Part shown: positions 1 through 16,218 of the stretch, piece after piece
Numbering within the stretch: position 1 is the first letter of the stretch
Layout of the letters: each line of letters begins with the position of its first letter
Assembly: GCF_038397735.1 (NCBI RefSeq)
Contig: NZ_CP151635.1
Span: 1,922,001 to 1,986,000 of the forward strand
Length of the DNA stretch: 64,000 bases
Reading direction: 5' to 3'
Source: Microbacterium sp. LWH13-1.2
GTDB taxonomy: Bacteria; Actinomycetota; Actinomycetes; Actinomycetales; Microbacteriaceae
Made by a program: the position numbers and the translations under genes
Notes under the pieces: model-generated
What the model was told of the DNA's origin: nothing
Databases searched by the model: none
The model's input: only the letters and a program-made list of their open reading frames with translations

Positions 1-3083
<3,083 letters not shown>

Positions 3084-3255
3084 AAAAGAAATGCATACGA
3101 CACCGGGAAAACGGTGACGCAGCGAGTTTGATGCTGACCAAAGAGACAAATCATTGCTGACTTTATCCGTTGCCAACCCCACAAGGAGGTTGGTCTTTGA
3201 TCCAAAGGAATCTCATCCAGCCGAAGCTGAATCGAGGTTATTTGGCATTTGACAA

Positions 3256-3277
3256 GTGCACGCTGTTGAGTTCTCAA
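3256..3277 (-). promoter_or_regulatory. rrn leader antitermination-like block
   Basis: The reverse strand reads TTGAGAACTCAACAGCG followed by TGCAC, about 60 nt downstream of the predicted rrn promoter. This leader block is widespread upstream of actinobacterial 16S genes and recurs in degenerate form in the 16S-23S spacer. The antitermination role is inferred. Confidence 0.55.
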
Positions 3278-3333
3278 GGATCGGATGCTCCCACGACCCA
3301 GTCATCACAACCAGGCCCGAAGGGCAACTTCTC

Positions 3334-3361
3334 TATCTTAGCCACCCCGACTCGCTTGTCA
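3334..3361 (-). promoter_or_regulatory. rrn operon promoter
   Basis: On the reverse strand there is a perfect -35 TTGACA (3361-3356), a 16-bp spacer and a -10 TAAGAT (3339-3334). It lies about 250 bp upstream of the 16S 5' end, as expected for an rRNA promoter with a long leader. I saw no second equally good promoter. Confidence 0.7.
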
Positions 3362-3679
3362 AATCAGCGCGCCGTGCAGATCTTGGATCCGCTGCGCAGC
3401 TGTTGACAGCCGCAGATTGGGTGGATCTCCCATCCTAGACGCAGGCGTCTGTTCTCACAAGTGAGTGGAGTGGGAGGTGGTTCTCCGCTTGAGGGGGGTG
3501 AAGCTCTCGGCCTCTCCGCTTCCCTGTGGGGCGAACAAGTAATAAGTTACGTGGGTTCCGGGGTTCTGGCAAATCGAGGCACCACCCCCGGGCGTGTCGC
3601 ACCCGATGCTATCCGGGGTTTTCCCAGTCCAGGCTGGATTATCGCCTTGGATCGGCGTCACGAGTACGATCGCAGCGTG
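3362..3679. other. Intergenic stretch between rrn promoter and CoA-transferase gene
   Basis: About 320 bases without a convincing gene. The rightward reading frame of the next gene stays open back to 3461, but that part (Gly/Ser-rich, no ribosome site) does not look coding. A TTGACA at 3403-3408 on the forward strand has no good -10 at proper spacing. Confidence 0.5.
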
Positions 3680-5011
3680 ATGCACCCCCCGATTCCCTCC
3701 CCCTCCGCTGCCCTGGTGGAGCGGGTGTTCTCCGAGCTCGGCTTGACGGACCAGAAGGTGGATCTCGACGTCGTGCCACCGCATCCCGTCCCCCTCCCCT
3801 CACGCCTGGCCACCGCGGATCTCGCGTGGGCGAGCGTGTGCGCAGTCGGCCTGGTGGCCGGCATCCGCGAACGTCCCGATCCGGATCGCATCTCAACCGC
3901 CTACAGGAGCGATCGTGTTCTCGCGGTCGATGGCATCGCGCCCGACGTCTGGTCGGCGCACTCGGGGTTCTGGCGCTCGGCCGACGGATGGGTGCGCACC
4001 CACGGCAACTATCCGCACCACGCCCAGCGGCTCCTCACCGGGCTCGGACTCGATCCGGGCGCGAGCGGTGACGACGTGCGCGAGGCCATCCTGGAGTGCA
4101 CGACGACCGAGGCGGTCGGACTCATCACCGCAGAACGCGGCCTCGCCGTCCCCGTGCTCGGCGAGGACCCTCACCTCGATGCGCGGTGGCGCTCCGCTCC
4201 CCTGCTCGATGTCACACGGCCGGATGCCGTGGATAACCGCGGTCGTCTCCGCAGCACTCCGCTCGCGCAGGACCGCGGTGCACCACTCGCCGGCATTCGC
4301 ATCCTCGACCTCACGCGCGTGATCGCAGGCCCCGTGTGCACCCGGACTCTCGCGCTGCTCGGCGCCGACGTGCTCCGAGTGGATCCGCCAGACCTGCCGG
4401 AGCCCGAATGGCAGCACCTCGACACCGGCCACGGCAAGAGAACGACGTTGCTCGAGGCGAGAAGCGAGCGCTTCCGCGAACTCCTCGCCGCCGCGGATGT
4501 CGTCGTGCTCGGATACCGGCCGTCATCGCTCGACCACCTCGGCCTGTCCGCATCCGCGCTGACCGAGCGGTATCCGGGGCTGGTGATCGCCCAGCTGAGC
4601 GCCTGGGGCATGGACGAGCCGGATCGAGCCGGCTTCGACAGCCTGGTGCAGGCCGCATCGGGGATCTCGCTGATCGAGTCGCCCGACGGCGATCGGCCAG
4701 GAGCACTCCCTGCCCAGGCACTCGACCACAGCGCCGGCTACCTGCTCGCGACCGCTGTCATCGCGCTGCTGGAGCGGCGTCGACGCGAAGGCGGCAGCTG
4801 GACGGTGCGCACGTCACTGCGTCGGGTGGCCGCTGAGCTGCTCGGGATGCCTCGCGCCGATGAGCCGGAACCTCCGCGCGAGGTCGACACCGGCGCTCAC
4901 TCCACGACGTTCGACGTCGCCGGGCGGAAGGTCACCACGGCGAGTGCCGCACTTCCCGGGCTCGAGTTCGCGGCGCCGCATCGCTGGGGGTCGGATCAGC
5001 CGCGCTGGTGA
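3680..5011 (+). CDS. CaiB/BaiF-type CoA-transferase family protein
   Basis: 443 aa, read rightwards. The second half carries the start of the family III CoA-transferase fold: LAGIRILDLTRVIAGPVCT, then LGADVLRVDPP, then AGFDSLVQAASG, whose Asp matches the family's catalytic aspartate region. The first ~200 residues are poorly conserved to my eye and the usual long C-terminal domain is short, so the architecture is unusual and activity cannot be assumed. The start was set at ATG 3680, with GTG 3677 just upstream as alternative; neither has a strong ribosome site. It stands alone on this strand and overlaps the next, convergent gene by 16 bp. Family fairly sure; substrate unknown. Confidence 0.75.
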   Translation: MHPPIPSPSAALVERVFSELGLTDQKVDLDVVPPHPVPLPSRLATADLAWASVCAVGLVAGIRERPDPDRISTAYRSDRVLAVDGIAPDVWSAHSGFWRSADGWVRTHGNYPHHAQRLLTGLGLDPGASGDDVREAILECTTTEAVGLITAERGLAVPVLGEDPHLDARWRSAPLLDVTRPDAVDNRGRLRSTPLAQDRGAPLAGIRILDLTRVIAGPVCTRTLALLGADVLRVDPPDLPEPEWQHLDTGHGKRTTLLEARSERFRELLAAADVVVLGYRPSSLDHLGLSASALTERYPGLVIAQLSAWGMDEPDRAGFDSLVQAASGISLIESPDGDRPGALPAQALDHSAGYLLATAVIALLERRRREGGSWTVRTSLRRVAAELLGMPRADEPEPPREVDTGAHSTTFDVAGRKVTTASAALPGLEFAAPHRWGSDQPRW

Positions 5012-5793
5012 TTCCGGCGGAAGAGGGGCAGGGCCAGGCACAGCGCGAGGGTCAGCGCGCCCCACAGCGCGCAGGCCGGAGGCAGTATCCGATACGCGAG
5101 GTGCTGATACGTGAACTCCTCGGTGAAGGGACCGTACGCCAGGTATCCGATGACCGTGGCCGTCACCAGCACCACCGGAAGCGACAGCCACCACGAGATC
5201 CGGACTCCCGCAGGCAGTGTCCTGGCCACCTCGCCCCGCGGTTCGGTTCGACGCAGGCGGAGCGTCGCCCAGATCGCGATCACCACAAGGCCGATCACGC
5301 TCGACCCGTGCTGCAGCCACTTGTAGCCGGTCAGAGGGCCCCACATCTCGTCGAGCGCGGGGAAGGCATCGACGCCCCAGCGCCCCTCGTGCGTGAAGAG
5401 ATCCCAGACGATGTGCGACAGCACCCCCAGGATCAGCGAGACGGCGAGCAGCACCGGGTACAGCCGGCGCGTCGACCCGGCACCCACAGCGAGTCGTGCC
5501 GCCTCCGCTCCCGATCGGGACCACTCGGCAGGAATCCGGGTCGCCAGCCAGAGCGGGGCGAATTCACCGACGGCCGGACGGAGCACGACCCGCCAGATGA
5601 CGAACAGCACGAAAGCGACCAGGGCAGTCCACACCACGTTGTCGAACGTGTGCGTGAACGAGTAGTCGAGGCCGACACCGCGCAGGAACAGGGGAAGGTC
5701 GGGCGTCATCGCGCCGATCGCGATCGCGGCCGGCACCAGCGGAGTGCGGATGAAGGGCAGTGCGACCAGGGCGTGGCTCGGTGTGAACGGCAT
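4996..5793 (-). CDS. DUF4184-family integral membrane protein
   Basis: 265 aa. It begins MPFTPSHALVALPFI, the usual opening of DUF4184 proteins, with AIGAMTPDLPLFLRG soon after and several hydrophobic helices. The segment LSHIVWDLFTHEGRWG holds conserved His and Asp residues, which recalls the metal-dependent hydrolase-like YdjM/DUF457 group. The start ATG at 5793 has an AGGAG site 8-9 nt upstream, while the frame open upstream is not supported. It overlaps the end of the convergent CoA-transferase gene. Function unknown beyond a membrane protein. Confidence 0.8.
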   Translation of the reverse strand: MPFTPSHALVALPFIRTPLVPAAIAIGAMTPDLPLFLRGVGLDYSFTHTFDNVVWTALVAFVLFVIWRVVLRPAVGEFAPLWLATRIPAEWSRSGAEAARLAVGAGSTRRLYPVLLAVSLILGVLSHIVWDLFTHEGRWGVDAFPALDEMWGPLTGYKWLQHGSSVIGLVVIAIWATLRLRRTEPRGEVARTLPAGVRISWWLSLPVVLVTATVIGYLAYGPFTEEFTYQHLAYRILPPACALWGALTLALCLALPLFRRNHQRG

Positions 5794-5888
5794 CCGATGT
5801 CTCCTGTCGGTTCGGCCGGTGTGAAGCGTGACGGCGGCCACCCGAGAACAGCCCAGGTGACCGCCGTCTCGCGATCAGAAGTCGATCG

Positions 5889-7190
5889 TCAGGCGAGGAA
5901 GACTCCCGCAAGGGTCTTCTTGCCGCGGCGGAGCACGGAGACGCCGCCGGGCAGGGTTCCCTGCACGGTGGCCGCCTCGTCATCGACGCGTTCGCCGTCG
6001 AGCGACACGCCGCCCTGACCGATCGCACGGCGAGCCTCGGACAGGCTCGAGACCAGCCCCGTCGCGACGAGCGCGTCGACGACCGACGAGCCCTCGTCGA
6101 CCGTGACGTTCGGGAGCTCTTCCAACGCGGTGCGCAGCGTCGATGCGTCCAGCGCGGTCAGATCCCCCTGGCCGAACAGAGCATCGGATGCCGCGATCAC
6201 GGCGGCCGTCGCATCGATCCCGTGGACCGTCGCGACGACCTCGAGCGCCAGGCGCTTCTGCGCGGCACGCCGGAACGGCTCGGACTCGACGAGCGCCTCG
6301 TACTCCTCGATCTCGGCGCGGGTCAGGAACGTGAAGACCTTCAACCGCTCGATGACGTCGGCATCCGCCGTGCTGAGCCAGAACTGGTACATCCGGTACG
6401 GGCTGCACATCTCCGGATCCAGCCAGATCGCATTGCCCTCGCTCTTGCCGAACTTGGTGCCGTCGCTGTTCGTGATCAGCGGCGTGCCGATCGCGTGCGC
6501 GGCGACGCCCTCGGACCGACGGATGAGATCGGTGCCGCTGGTGAGGTTGCCCCACTGGTCGGAGCCGCCCGTCTGCAGGACGCAGTCGTACTGGCGGTAC
6601 AGCTCGAGGAAGTCCATGCCCTGCAGGATCTGGTAGCTGAACTCGGTGTAGCTGATGCCCTCATCCGAATTCAGTCGCGCGGCGACTGCATCCTTCTTGA
6701 GCATCGTGCCCACACGGTAGTGCTTGCCGATCTCGCGCAGGAAGTCGATCGCCGACAGCGGCGCCGTCCAGTCGAGGTTGTTCACGATGCGGGCGGCGTT
6801 GTCGCCCTCGAAGCTCAGGTAGCGCTCGACCTGCGTCCGCAGGCGTCCGACCCACTCCTCGACGGTCTCACGCGTGTTGAGCGTACGCTCGGCAGTGGGC
6901 CGCGGGTCTCCGATGAGGCCGGTCGAGCCGCCGACCAGGCCCAGCGGCCTGTGCCCGGCGAGCTGGATGCGACGCAGCGTCAGCAGCTGCACCAGGTTGC
7001 CGAGGTGCAGGCTGGCAGCAGTCGGGTCGAAACCGCAGTAATACGTGATCGGGTCCCCGGCGAGAAGGGCGCGCAGCGCCTCCTGGTCAGTGGACACATG
7101 GACGAGGCCGCGCCACAGCAGTTCGTCCCACACGTTCTCGAACGTGGGGTCGATCGCCGGCGGGGCGGTCGTCAGATCGGTATTCGACAC
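5889..7190 (-). CDS. tyrS: Tyrosine-tRNA ligase
   Basis: 433 aa, normal for bacterial TyrRS. It charges tRNA-Tyr with tyrosine in the cytoplasm. The class I signatures are present as HLGN (in AASLHLGNLVQ) and KFGKS (in SDGTKFGKSEG). Tyrosine-pocket segments such as YCGFDPTA and SYQILQGMDF are present, and a C-terminal S4 RNA-binding domain reads GQGGVSLDGERV. The start was placed at GTG 7190, which has GGAG 6-7 nt upstream; the frame remains open to 7274 without support. It is read leftwards, about 60 bp after the membrane gene of the satD pair. Confidence 0.97.
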   Translation of the reverse strand: MSNTDLTTAPPAIDPTFENVWDELLWRGLVHVSTDQEALRALLAGDPITYYCGFDPTAASLHLGNLVQLLTLRRIQLAGHRPLGLVGGSTGLIGDPRPTAERTLNTRETVEEWVGRLRTQVERYLSFEGDNAARIVNNLDWTAPLSAIDFLREIGKHYRVGTMLKKDAVAARLNSDEGISYTEFSYQILQGMDFLELYRQYDCVLQTGGSDQWGNLTSGTDLIRRSEGVAAHAIGTPLITNSDGTKFGKSEGNAIWLDPEMCSPYRMYQFWLSTADADVIERLKVFTFLTRAEIEEYEALVESEPFRRAAQKRLALEVVATVHGIDATAAVIAASDALFGQGDLTALDASTLRTALEELPNVTVDEGSSVVDALVATGLVSSLSEARRAIGQGGVSLDGERVDDEAATVQGTLPGGVSVLRRGKKTLAGVFLA

Positions 7191-7252
7191 GCGCTCCAGG
7201 CTATCAGCGGTCAGTGCCTGCCATTCGCCTCCGCACGGGCGGATCGCCGCTG

Positions 7253-8113
7253 TCAGCTGTGGGCTGCCCACCACACCAGGAACGCCGCGCCGAGACCGAT
7301 CACCCAGCTCACGAGACTGCCCACCAGGAAGTACTCGGCCCGCGCCCCGGTCTCACCGTCGCGCGAGATCTCGGGGAATCGCACGATGCCCTTGGCCGCG
7401 AGCATCGCCGCGAGGATCGGGTAGGCGGCGGCCAGAGTGAGGATCATCACCAGGATGCGCTCGAGCGGCCCGATCAGCCGGCCGCCTTTGAATCCCGCAC
7501 GAGGATCGGACGCCGGGATACGGGCGGTCGCCCCCTCGACAGCCGCGTCCTCGGCAGTCGCGCCCTCGACAGCCGCGTCCTCGACCGCGGCGTCATGCCC
7601 CTGTTCGGCGGCGACGCCGTCGGAGGCGGCAGGGATCGAGACCTCGGTGTCGGACGCGACGAGCCGCAGCTCGGCGGGACGCCAGGTGTGCTCGCCGTCG
7701 AGCGCGGCGCGCACCACGAGGTTCGAGGACTCGAGCAGGAAGACAGCCGCGCCCAGGGTGAGTATCGCGAGATCGAACGGGACGTCGCCGACGGGTGAAC
7801 GCAACGTCCACACCGAACCGATCAGACCGGCATCCGCTCGAGCACCGAGCCACACCACGGCACCGATGCACAGCACGCCGAGCAGCACGGCGGGCCAGAA
7901 CCCGAGCGGTGCCGGTCGCTCCGACGGCATGCACCAGACCCACAACGCACCGACGACCAGACCTGCGAGCATCGGCAGCAGCGCATCGCTCACGCTGCCG
8001 AGGAGCAGCAGGATGACGGCCACCACGAGGTAGCCGATCCACCGACGCGGTGCGAACTGCCGCACGAGATCGGCGGCACCCACCGCCAGCAGCAGGAATC
8101 CGGCGACGATCAT
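7253..8113 (-). CDS. Membrane protein encoded with SatD-family gene
   Basis: 286 aa. Four N-terminal hydrophobic helices, a soluble middle part (about 120-200), then two C-terminal helices. The middle contains a short tandem repeat of about ten residues (EDAAVEGATA twice), which is a 30-bp duplication in the DNA around 7530-7585. The start ATG overlaps the satD stop as ATGA, so translation is probably coupled. In many actinobacteria and firmicutes a membrane protein accompanies SatD-like proteins; it may be the effector of a SatD-controlled unit. Function unknown. Confidence 0.75.
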   Translation of the reverse strand: MIVAGFLLLAVGAADLVRQFAPRRWIGYLVVAVILLLLGSVSDALLPMLAGLVVGALWVWCMPSERPAPLGFWPAVLLGVLCIGAVVWLGARADAGLIGSVWTLRSPVGDVPFDLAILTLGAAVFLLESSNLVVRAALDGEHTWRPAELRLVASDTEVSIPAASDGVAAEQGHDAAVEDAAVEGATAEDAAVEGATARIPASDPRAGFKGGRLIGPLERILVMILTLAAAYPILAAMLAAKGIVRFPEISRDGETGARAEYFLVGSLVSWVIGLGAAFLVWWAAHS

Positions 8114-8754
8114 GCGTTCGATCCTCTCAAGGCGGCCACTCCCTCGATCAGTGCGGCGCTCCCCGCGCTCCTCAGCGACTTCGAGACGCTCGGCTGCGAG
8201 ATGCCCTCCTCGGCCGCCAGCTCATGCTGAGATCTGCCGATCAGGCGCCCGTAGGTGAGACGGCGCTCGCGCTCGTTCATCGCGCCGACGAGCTCGTCAC
8301 GGACGAGGAGGTAGGCGTTCGATGCGGCGATCACGCTGTCCATGACCTCATCCTGCCCGGGAGCACCGACAATCCATGTGCGCGTGCGCGGCACGGCGCG
8401 GCCCTCCCTCGCATGCACGGTCTCGATCGCGGCTCGCGCGGCGTACCAGCCGGGGCCGTCGGCGAGTTCGCCGTGCACGGAGTCGACCGCGCGCACGTCG
8501 CCGACACCGATCCCGAAGCGGAAGGCGATGCCGTCGGGAAGAGCGAGCTGGATCATCAGGAGCGACACCATCGCGTCTTCGAGCGCAAGGTAGACACCCT
8601 GCTGCTCGTCGCCTACCGTGGGCGTCAGCGGCTGCTGCGCGAGGGGCAGATCACCCTCCACCCGCCTGATGGTGTCGTCGAGGATGCGCTGCGCCGCCGA
8701 CCGATCGTCGAGCTGACGAGAGCCCACGATATCGGCGAGTACGGCGATGACCAT
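8110..8754 (-). CDS. SatD-family protein with C-terminal HTH
   Basis: 214 aa. It begins MVIAVLADIVGSRQLDDR, typical of the SatD family, and ends in a helix-turn-helix (SQHELAAEEGISQPSVSKSLR, about 177-197) of the type used by phage-like or sigma-like regulators. It is first in a two-gene leftward unit and coupled to the downstream membrane gene. A perfect 6-4-6 dyad lies directly against the start codon, suggesting autoregulation through its own HTH. The family name comes from a streptococcal acid-tolerance locus; its molecular function is not established. Confidence 0.85.
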   Translation of the reverse strand: MVIAVLADIVGSRQLDDRSAAQRILDDTIRRVEGDLPLAQQPLTPTVGDEQQGVYLALEDAMVSLLMIQLALPDGIAFRFGIGVGDVRAVDSVHGELADGPGWYAARAAIETVHAREGRAVPRTRTWIVGAPGQDEVMDSVIAASNAYLLVRDELVGAMNERERRLTYGRLIGRSQHELAAEEGISQPSVSKSLRSAGSAALIEGVAALRGSNA

Positions 8755-8770
8755 GTGATAACCGTATCAC
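8755..8770. promoter_or_regulatory. Perfect dyad at satD start (candidate operator)
   Basis: GTGATA-ACCG-TATCAC is a perfect inverted repeat that begins one base upstream of the satD start codon. A weaker dyad, TATGCCC-TATTT-GGCTATA, lies at 8785-8803 between the two divergent starts. Both sit where a repressor would block the divergent promoters. Binding by SatD itself is inferred. Confidence 0.5.
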
Positions 8771-8776
8771 GAATAA

Positions 8777-8805
8777 CTTCCATTTATGCCCTATTTGGCT
8801 ATAGT
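8777..8805 (+). promoter_or_regulatory. Promoter of the DUF1349 gene, probably leaderless
   Basis: A -10 TATAGT lies at 8800-8805. A weak -35 (CTTCCA, 8777-8782) is 17 bp upstream. The start codon at 8814 is 8 nt after the -10, so the transcript would begin at or just before the ATG. No ribosome site is present, which fits a leaderless mRNA. Confidence 0.5.
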
Positions 8806-8813
8806 CTCGGAAC

Positions 8814-9401
8814 ATGCCTGAATCACACATCATCCCCTGGGCCGACGGCTCCTGGACACACGCACCTGCCGCTCTCGCCACAGAGGGCGAGAGCCTCGCC
8901 GTGACCGCCGTGGAGGGCAGCGACGCCTGGCGTCACACCGCCTACGGCTTCGTGCACGACACCGAGCATGCGCTTCTCGCTCCCCTGGCGGTGGGAGACG
9001 CGATGGACGTCACCTTCCGCGCACCGTGGGACGGCCAGTTCGACCAGGCAGGTGTCTTCGTGCGCATCGACGACGAGCACTGGATCAAGGCGGGCGTCGA
9101 GTATGCCGACGAGCATCTCGGCCTCGGAGCCGTCGTCACCGACATCCGCTCCGACTGGTCGGTCGGGTACGTCGACGACTGGCACGGCAGCGAGATCACC
9201 GTCCGCGTGAGCCGCTGGGCGGATGCCGTGATCGTGCGCGCACGTGCGGACGACGGCGAATGGCGCCTCGTCAGGGTCGCTCCGTTCGACGGCGATGCCG
9301 CCGCATCCGCCGGTCCTTTCCTCGCCGGGCCCACGCGTTCCGGTCTCGTCGTGCGTTTCACCCGCTGGACTCGTTCGGCCGCCGACGCCGCGCTGCACTG
9401 A
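8814..9401 (+). CDS. DUF1349 domain protein
   Basis: 195 aa. The whole protein matches the DUF1349 (YesU-like) beta-sandwich pattern: WKHTAYGF-type start (WRHTAYGFVHDTEH), GQFDQAGVFVRIDDEHWIKAG, and a GLVVRFTRW ending. Members are concanavalin-like jelly rolls, some near carbohydrate genes; no catalytic role is known to me. It is divergent from the satD pair, sharing a 59-bp region with dyads, and ends before a strong hairpin. Confidence 0.85.
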   Translation: MPESHIIPWADGSWTHAPAALATEGESLAVTAVEGSDAWRHTAYGFVHDTEHALLAPLAVGDAMDVTFRAPWDGQFDQAGVFVRIDDEHWIKAGVEYADEHLGLGAVVTDIRSDWSVGYVDDWHGSEITVRVSRWADAVIVRARADDGEWRLVRVAPFDGDAAASAGPFLAGPTRSGLVVRFTRWTRSAADAALH

Positions 9402-9435
9402 GCCGCGTCGACAGACCATCAGCGGAGAACCGAAA

Positions 9436-9472
9436 GGCCCGCGGAGACTCTCGTCGAGAGTGTCCGCGGGCC
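9436..9472. terminator. Bidirectional terminator between DUF1349 gene and argH
   Basis: A long hairpin: GGCCCGCGGA pairs with TCCGCGGGCC, and ACTCTC with GAGAGT inside, around a 3-nt loop. T-containing tracts flank it on both sides. It separates a rightward gene from the end of the leftward arg operon. Confidence 0.85.
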
Positions 9473-9512
9473 GTTCTGCGTGGTGCGAGTCGTCGCGCCG
9501 CCGAGACGCCGG

Positions 9513-13076
<3,564 letters not shown>

Positions 13077-13080
<4 letters not shown>

Positions 13081-13994
13081 GCGTTCGTCCCTGCGCTTCC
13101 CATGACCACTTCTGTTCCGATTCCCTTGCTGGTGAAGAGTTCGACGAGCACCGAGTGCGGCACGCGTCCGTCGATGATGGCGGCGGCGTCGACGCCGCCT
13201 TGGATCGCATCCAGGCAGGCCTTCATCTTCGGGATCATGCCGGATTCGAGTGTCGGGAGCATCTCGATGAGCGCCTCCGAGGTGAGGTGCGAGACGAGCG
13301 AGTCGCGGTTGGGCCAGTCGGCGTAGAGCCCGGGGACATCCGTGAGGATGACGAGCTTGCGTGCGTTCAGCGCCACGGCGAGGGCTGCAGCCGCGGCATC
13401 CGCGTTCACGTTGAGGGACTGACCGGGGTGGTCGAGATCGGGCGCGATGCTGGAGACCACCGGCACTCGGCCGGCAGCCAGGTGGTCGAGCACGGGCGTC
13501 GGGTCGACCTCGACGACGTCTCCGACGCGACCGAGATCGATCTCCTCGCCGTCGATCACCACGCCTCGACGACGACCTCCGAAGAGCCCCGCGTCCTCCC
13601 CGCTGAGACCGGTCGCGATCGGACCGTGCGAGTTGATCTTCGAGACGAGCTGCGGGTTCACCTGACCGGTGAGAACCATGCGCACGACGCTGATGGCCTC
13701 GGTGTTCGTGACGCGGTAACCGCCCTTGAACTCGCTCGGGATCTCGAGCCGCTGCAGCATGTCGGAGATCTGCGGCCCACCGCCGTGCACGACCACCGGC
13801 TGCACGCCGACGTAGCGCAGGTAGGCGATGTCCTGCGCGAACGCCTCCTGCAGCTCGTCCGAGACCATGGCGTTGCCGCCGTACTTGACCACGACGATCT
13901 GGTCGCGGAACTTCTTCAGCCACGGAAGCGACTCGATGAGCGTCGCGGCCTTGACCGCGGCGACGTCTGGCGTGGTGTCCTGGATGTCGGTCAT
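13077..13994 (-). CDS. argB: Acetylglutamate kinase
   Basis: 305 aa, amino-acid kinase fold. It phosphorylates N-acetylglutamate. The N-terminal phosphate loop [10 protein letters not shown], the substrate loop [10 protein letters not shown] and [11 protein letters not shown] are all present. The N-terminal extension of about 25 residues and PFK-type C-terminus resemble the arginine-inhibited hexameric class, so feedback control by arginine is likely but inferred. ATGA overlaps on both sides. Confidence 0.96.
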
Positions 13995-15148
13995 GAGGCG
14001 TAGGCGCTGTTCTCGTGCACGTAATCGTGGGTGAGGTCGTTCGTGAGGATCGTGGCCGTGGCGTCGCCGACCTTGAGGTCGATCACCAGGTGCGTAGCAC
14101 GGGGCGTCAGGTCGACCTCCTCGCGGGGGCGATCGGGGCCGCCTTCGCTGCACACGCGCACGCCGTTCATCCAGACATCCACGTCGTACGGGTCGAACTG
14201 GGCGTTCGTGGTGCCGATCGCGGCGAGCACTCTGCCCCAGTTGGGGTCGTTTCCGAAGATCGCCGCCTTGAACAGATTGTTGCGGGCGACCGAGCGGCCG
14301 ACCTCCACCGCTTCGCCCTCGGAGACCGCGTGCTGCACCTCGATGGTGATGTCGTGGCTCGCGCCCTCGGCATCCCCCTGCAGCTTGACCGCGAGCTGCT
14401 GGCACAGCTCCCGCAGTGCGGCCGAGAAATCCTCGAGGTCGGGAGTGACGCCGGACGCGCCGTTCGCGAGCAGGGTGACCTGGTCGTTCGTCGACATGCA
14501 TCCGTCGGAGTCGAGCCGGTCGAACGTGGTTCCGGTCGCGGCACGCAGCGCGGCATCCGCCTCGAGCGGCTCGAGCACGGCATCCGTGGTGATGACGACC
14601 AGCATGGTCGCAAGGCCGGGGGCGAGCATGCCCGCGCCCTTGGCCATTCCGCCGATGCTCCAGCCGTCGCGGCTGACGACGGCGGTCTTCGACACGCTGT
14701 CGGTGGTCATGATGGCCTCGGCCGCGACCTCGCCGCCGTCGGCCGACAGCTCGGCGATCGCCTGCTCGGTGCCCGTGAGCACCTTGGCACGGAAGACCTC
14801 GTCGCCGACGCCGATGAGACCGGTCGAGCACACGAGCACGTCGCCGGCGCTAATGCCGAGGAGCTCTGCGGCCCGCTCGGCGGTCTGGTGCGTGGTCTGG
14901 AAGCCGAAGCTGCCGGTGAAGCAGTTCGCTCCCCCCGAGTTCAGCACGACCGCCTCGACCACGCGATCGGCGACGGCCTGCTGCGACCAGATGATCGGGT
15001 TGGCCTTGGCACGGTTGCTCGTGAAGACCGCGGCGCCGACTTTGCGCGGGCCACGGTTGACGACCACGGCGACATCGGGCTTGCCGGTCGTCTTGAGGCC
15101 GGCGGCGACTCCGGCCGCCTCGAATCCTGCGGGGGCGGTGACGCTCAC
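13991..15148 (-). CDS. argJ: Bifunctional ornithine acetyltransferase / N-acetylglutamate synthase
   Basis: 385 aa. It recycles the acetyl group from acetylornithine to glutamate. As in the family, the precursor should cut itself before the Thr of the ATML motif (in [17 protein letters not shown]); that motif is intact. GGANCFTG and NDPNWGR are also conserved. It is second in the operon, coupled by ATGA to argC and argB. Since no argA or argE is present here, it supports the cyclic pathway. Confidence 0.96.
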   Translation of the reverse strand: MSVTAPAGFEAAGVAAGLKTTGKPDVAVVVNRGPRKVGAAVFTSNRAKANPIIWSQQAVADRVVEAVVLNSGGANCFTGSFGFQTTHQTAERAAELLGISAGDVLVCSTGLIGVGDEVFRAKVLTGTEQAIAELSADGGEVAAEAIMTTDSVSKTAVVSRDGWSIGGMAKGAGMLAPGLATMLVVITTDAVLEPLEADAALRAATGTTFDRLDSDGCMSTNDQVTLLANGASGVTPDLEDFSAALRELCQQLAVKLQGDAEGASHDITIEVQHAVSEGEAVEVGRSVARNNLFKAAIFGNDPNWGRVLAAIGTTNAQFDPYDVDVWMNGVRVCSEGGPDRPREEVDLTPRATHLVIDLKVGDATATILTNDLTHDYVHENSAYAS

Positions 15149-16197
15149 GGCGCGACTCCGTTCACTGAGAGAGCGCGGGACTCGGGCAGCCCCAGCGCGA
15201 GGTTCATGGACTGGATGGCAGCGCCTGCGGTGCCCTTGACGAGGTTGTCGACGGCGGTCACCACGGTCACTCTGTTCGCCGCGCGATCGATGGCGAGACC
15301 GATCAGGGCGGTGTTCGCACCGACGACGTCGGCCGTGCGCGGGAACTGACCGGTCGGCAGGAGCTGCACGAAGGTCTCGTCACCGTAAGCCTCTTCCCAC
15401 GCGGCCCGGATCTCGGCATCGCTGACGCCATCGATGATCGGTGCGGTCGACGTGGCGAGGATCCCCCTCGACATCGGCACGAGCACGGGCGTGAACGAGA
15501 TGCGGATGCCGTCGGGCGCCGCTCCGGACGCCGCGGCGAGCGCCTGGCGGATCTCGGGGATGTGCCGATGGGTGCCGCCGACCGCATAGGGGTTGGCGCT
15601 GCCGAGGATCTCGCTCGCGAGCAGGTTGGTCTTGAGGCTCTTGCCTGCGCCCGAGGGGCCGACGGCGAGCACCGAGACGATGTCCCCCGCGTCGATCACT
15701 CCCGCGGCGACCCCCGGAGCGAGGCTCAGACTCACGGTCGAGGCGTTGCACCCGGGCGCGGCGATCCGCGTGGCGCCACGCAGCATCTCCCTCTGCTTGA
15801 CGCCGCCGACCAGCAGCTCGGGCACGCCGTACGCCCAGGGCTCGTGGAAGTCGCCCCCGTAGAACGAGTCCCATGAGTCCTGCGAGGTGAGTCGGTGGTC
15901 GGCTCCCGCATCGATCACGAGCGGGGTGTCGCCGAGCGCGTCCGTGTACTGGCCGGACTGACCGTGCGGGAGAGCGAGGAAGACGATGTCGTGCCCTGAG
16001 AGGATCTCGGGGGTCGTGTCCTGCAGCGTGAGATGGGCGAGAGAGCGCAGATGCGGCTGATGCTGCACCAGCGGTTGGCCTGCATTCGAGTGCGCCGTGA
16101 CGGTGCGGATCTCGATGTCGGGATGCGACGCGAGGAGGCGCAGGATCTCGCCGCCCGCGTAGCCGGATGCGCCGGAGACGGCGACGGAGTACGTCAT
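15145..16197 (-). CDS. argC: N-acetyl-gamma-glutamyl-phosphate reductase
   Basis: 350 aa, first structural gene of the arg operon. It reduces acetylglutamyl phosphate with NADPH. The Rossmann motif GASGYAGGE opens the protein; the catalytic Cys lies in [11 protein letters not shown], and GTHRHIPEI is the conserved His region. The start ATG at 16197 is preceded by AAGG at about 8 nt. The upstream 240 bp hold a candidate leader peptide and alternative hairpins. Confidence 0.97.
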   Translation of the reverse strand: MTYSVAVSGASGYAGGEILRLLASHPDIEIRTVTAHSNAGQPLVQHQPHLRSLAHLTLQDTTPEILSGHDIVFLALPHGQSGQYTDALGDTPLVIDAGADHRLTSQDSWDSFYGGDFHEPWAYGVPELLVGGVKQREMLRGATRIAAPGCNASTVSLSLAPGVAAGVIDAGDIVSVLAVGPSGAGKSLKTNLLASEILGSANPYAVGGTHRHIPEIRQALAAASGAAPDGIRISFTPVLVPMSRGILATSTAPIIDGVSDAEIRAAWEEAYGDETFVQLLPTGQFPRTADVVGANTALIGLAIDRAANRVTVVTAVDNLVKGTAGAAIQSMNLALGLPESRALSVNGVAP

Positions 16198-16218
16198 GCT
16201 TCTACCTTAACGGTCGGG

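Noticed and set aside
3403..3430. TTGACA on the forward strand as promoter of the CoA-transferase gene
   Set aside because: No acceptable -10 at 16-18 bp.
7530..7585. 30-bp duplication in the satD-linked membrane gene as mobile-element footprint
   Set aside because: It is a simple in-frame duplication of a linker; no flanking repeats or transposase.
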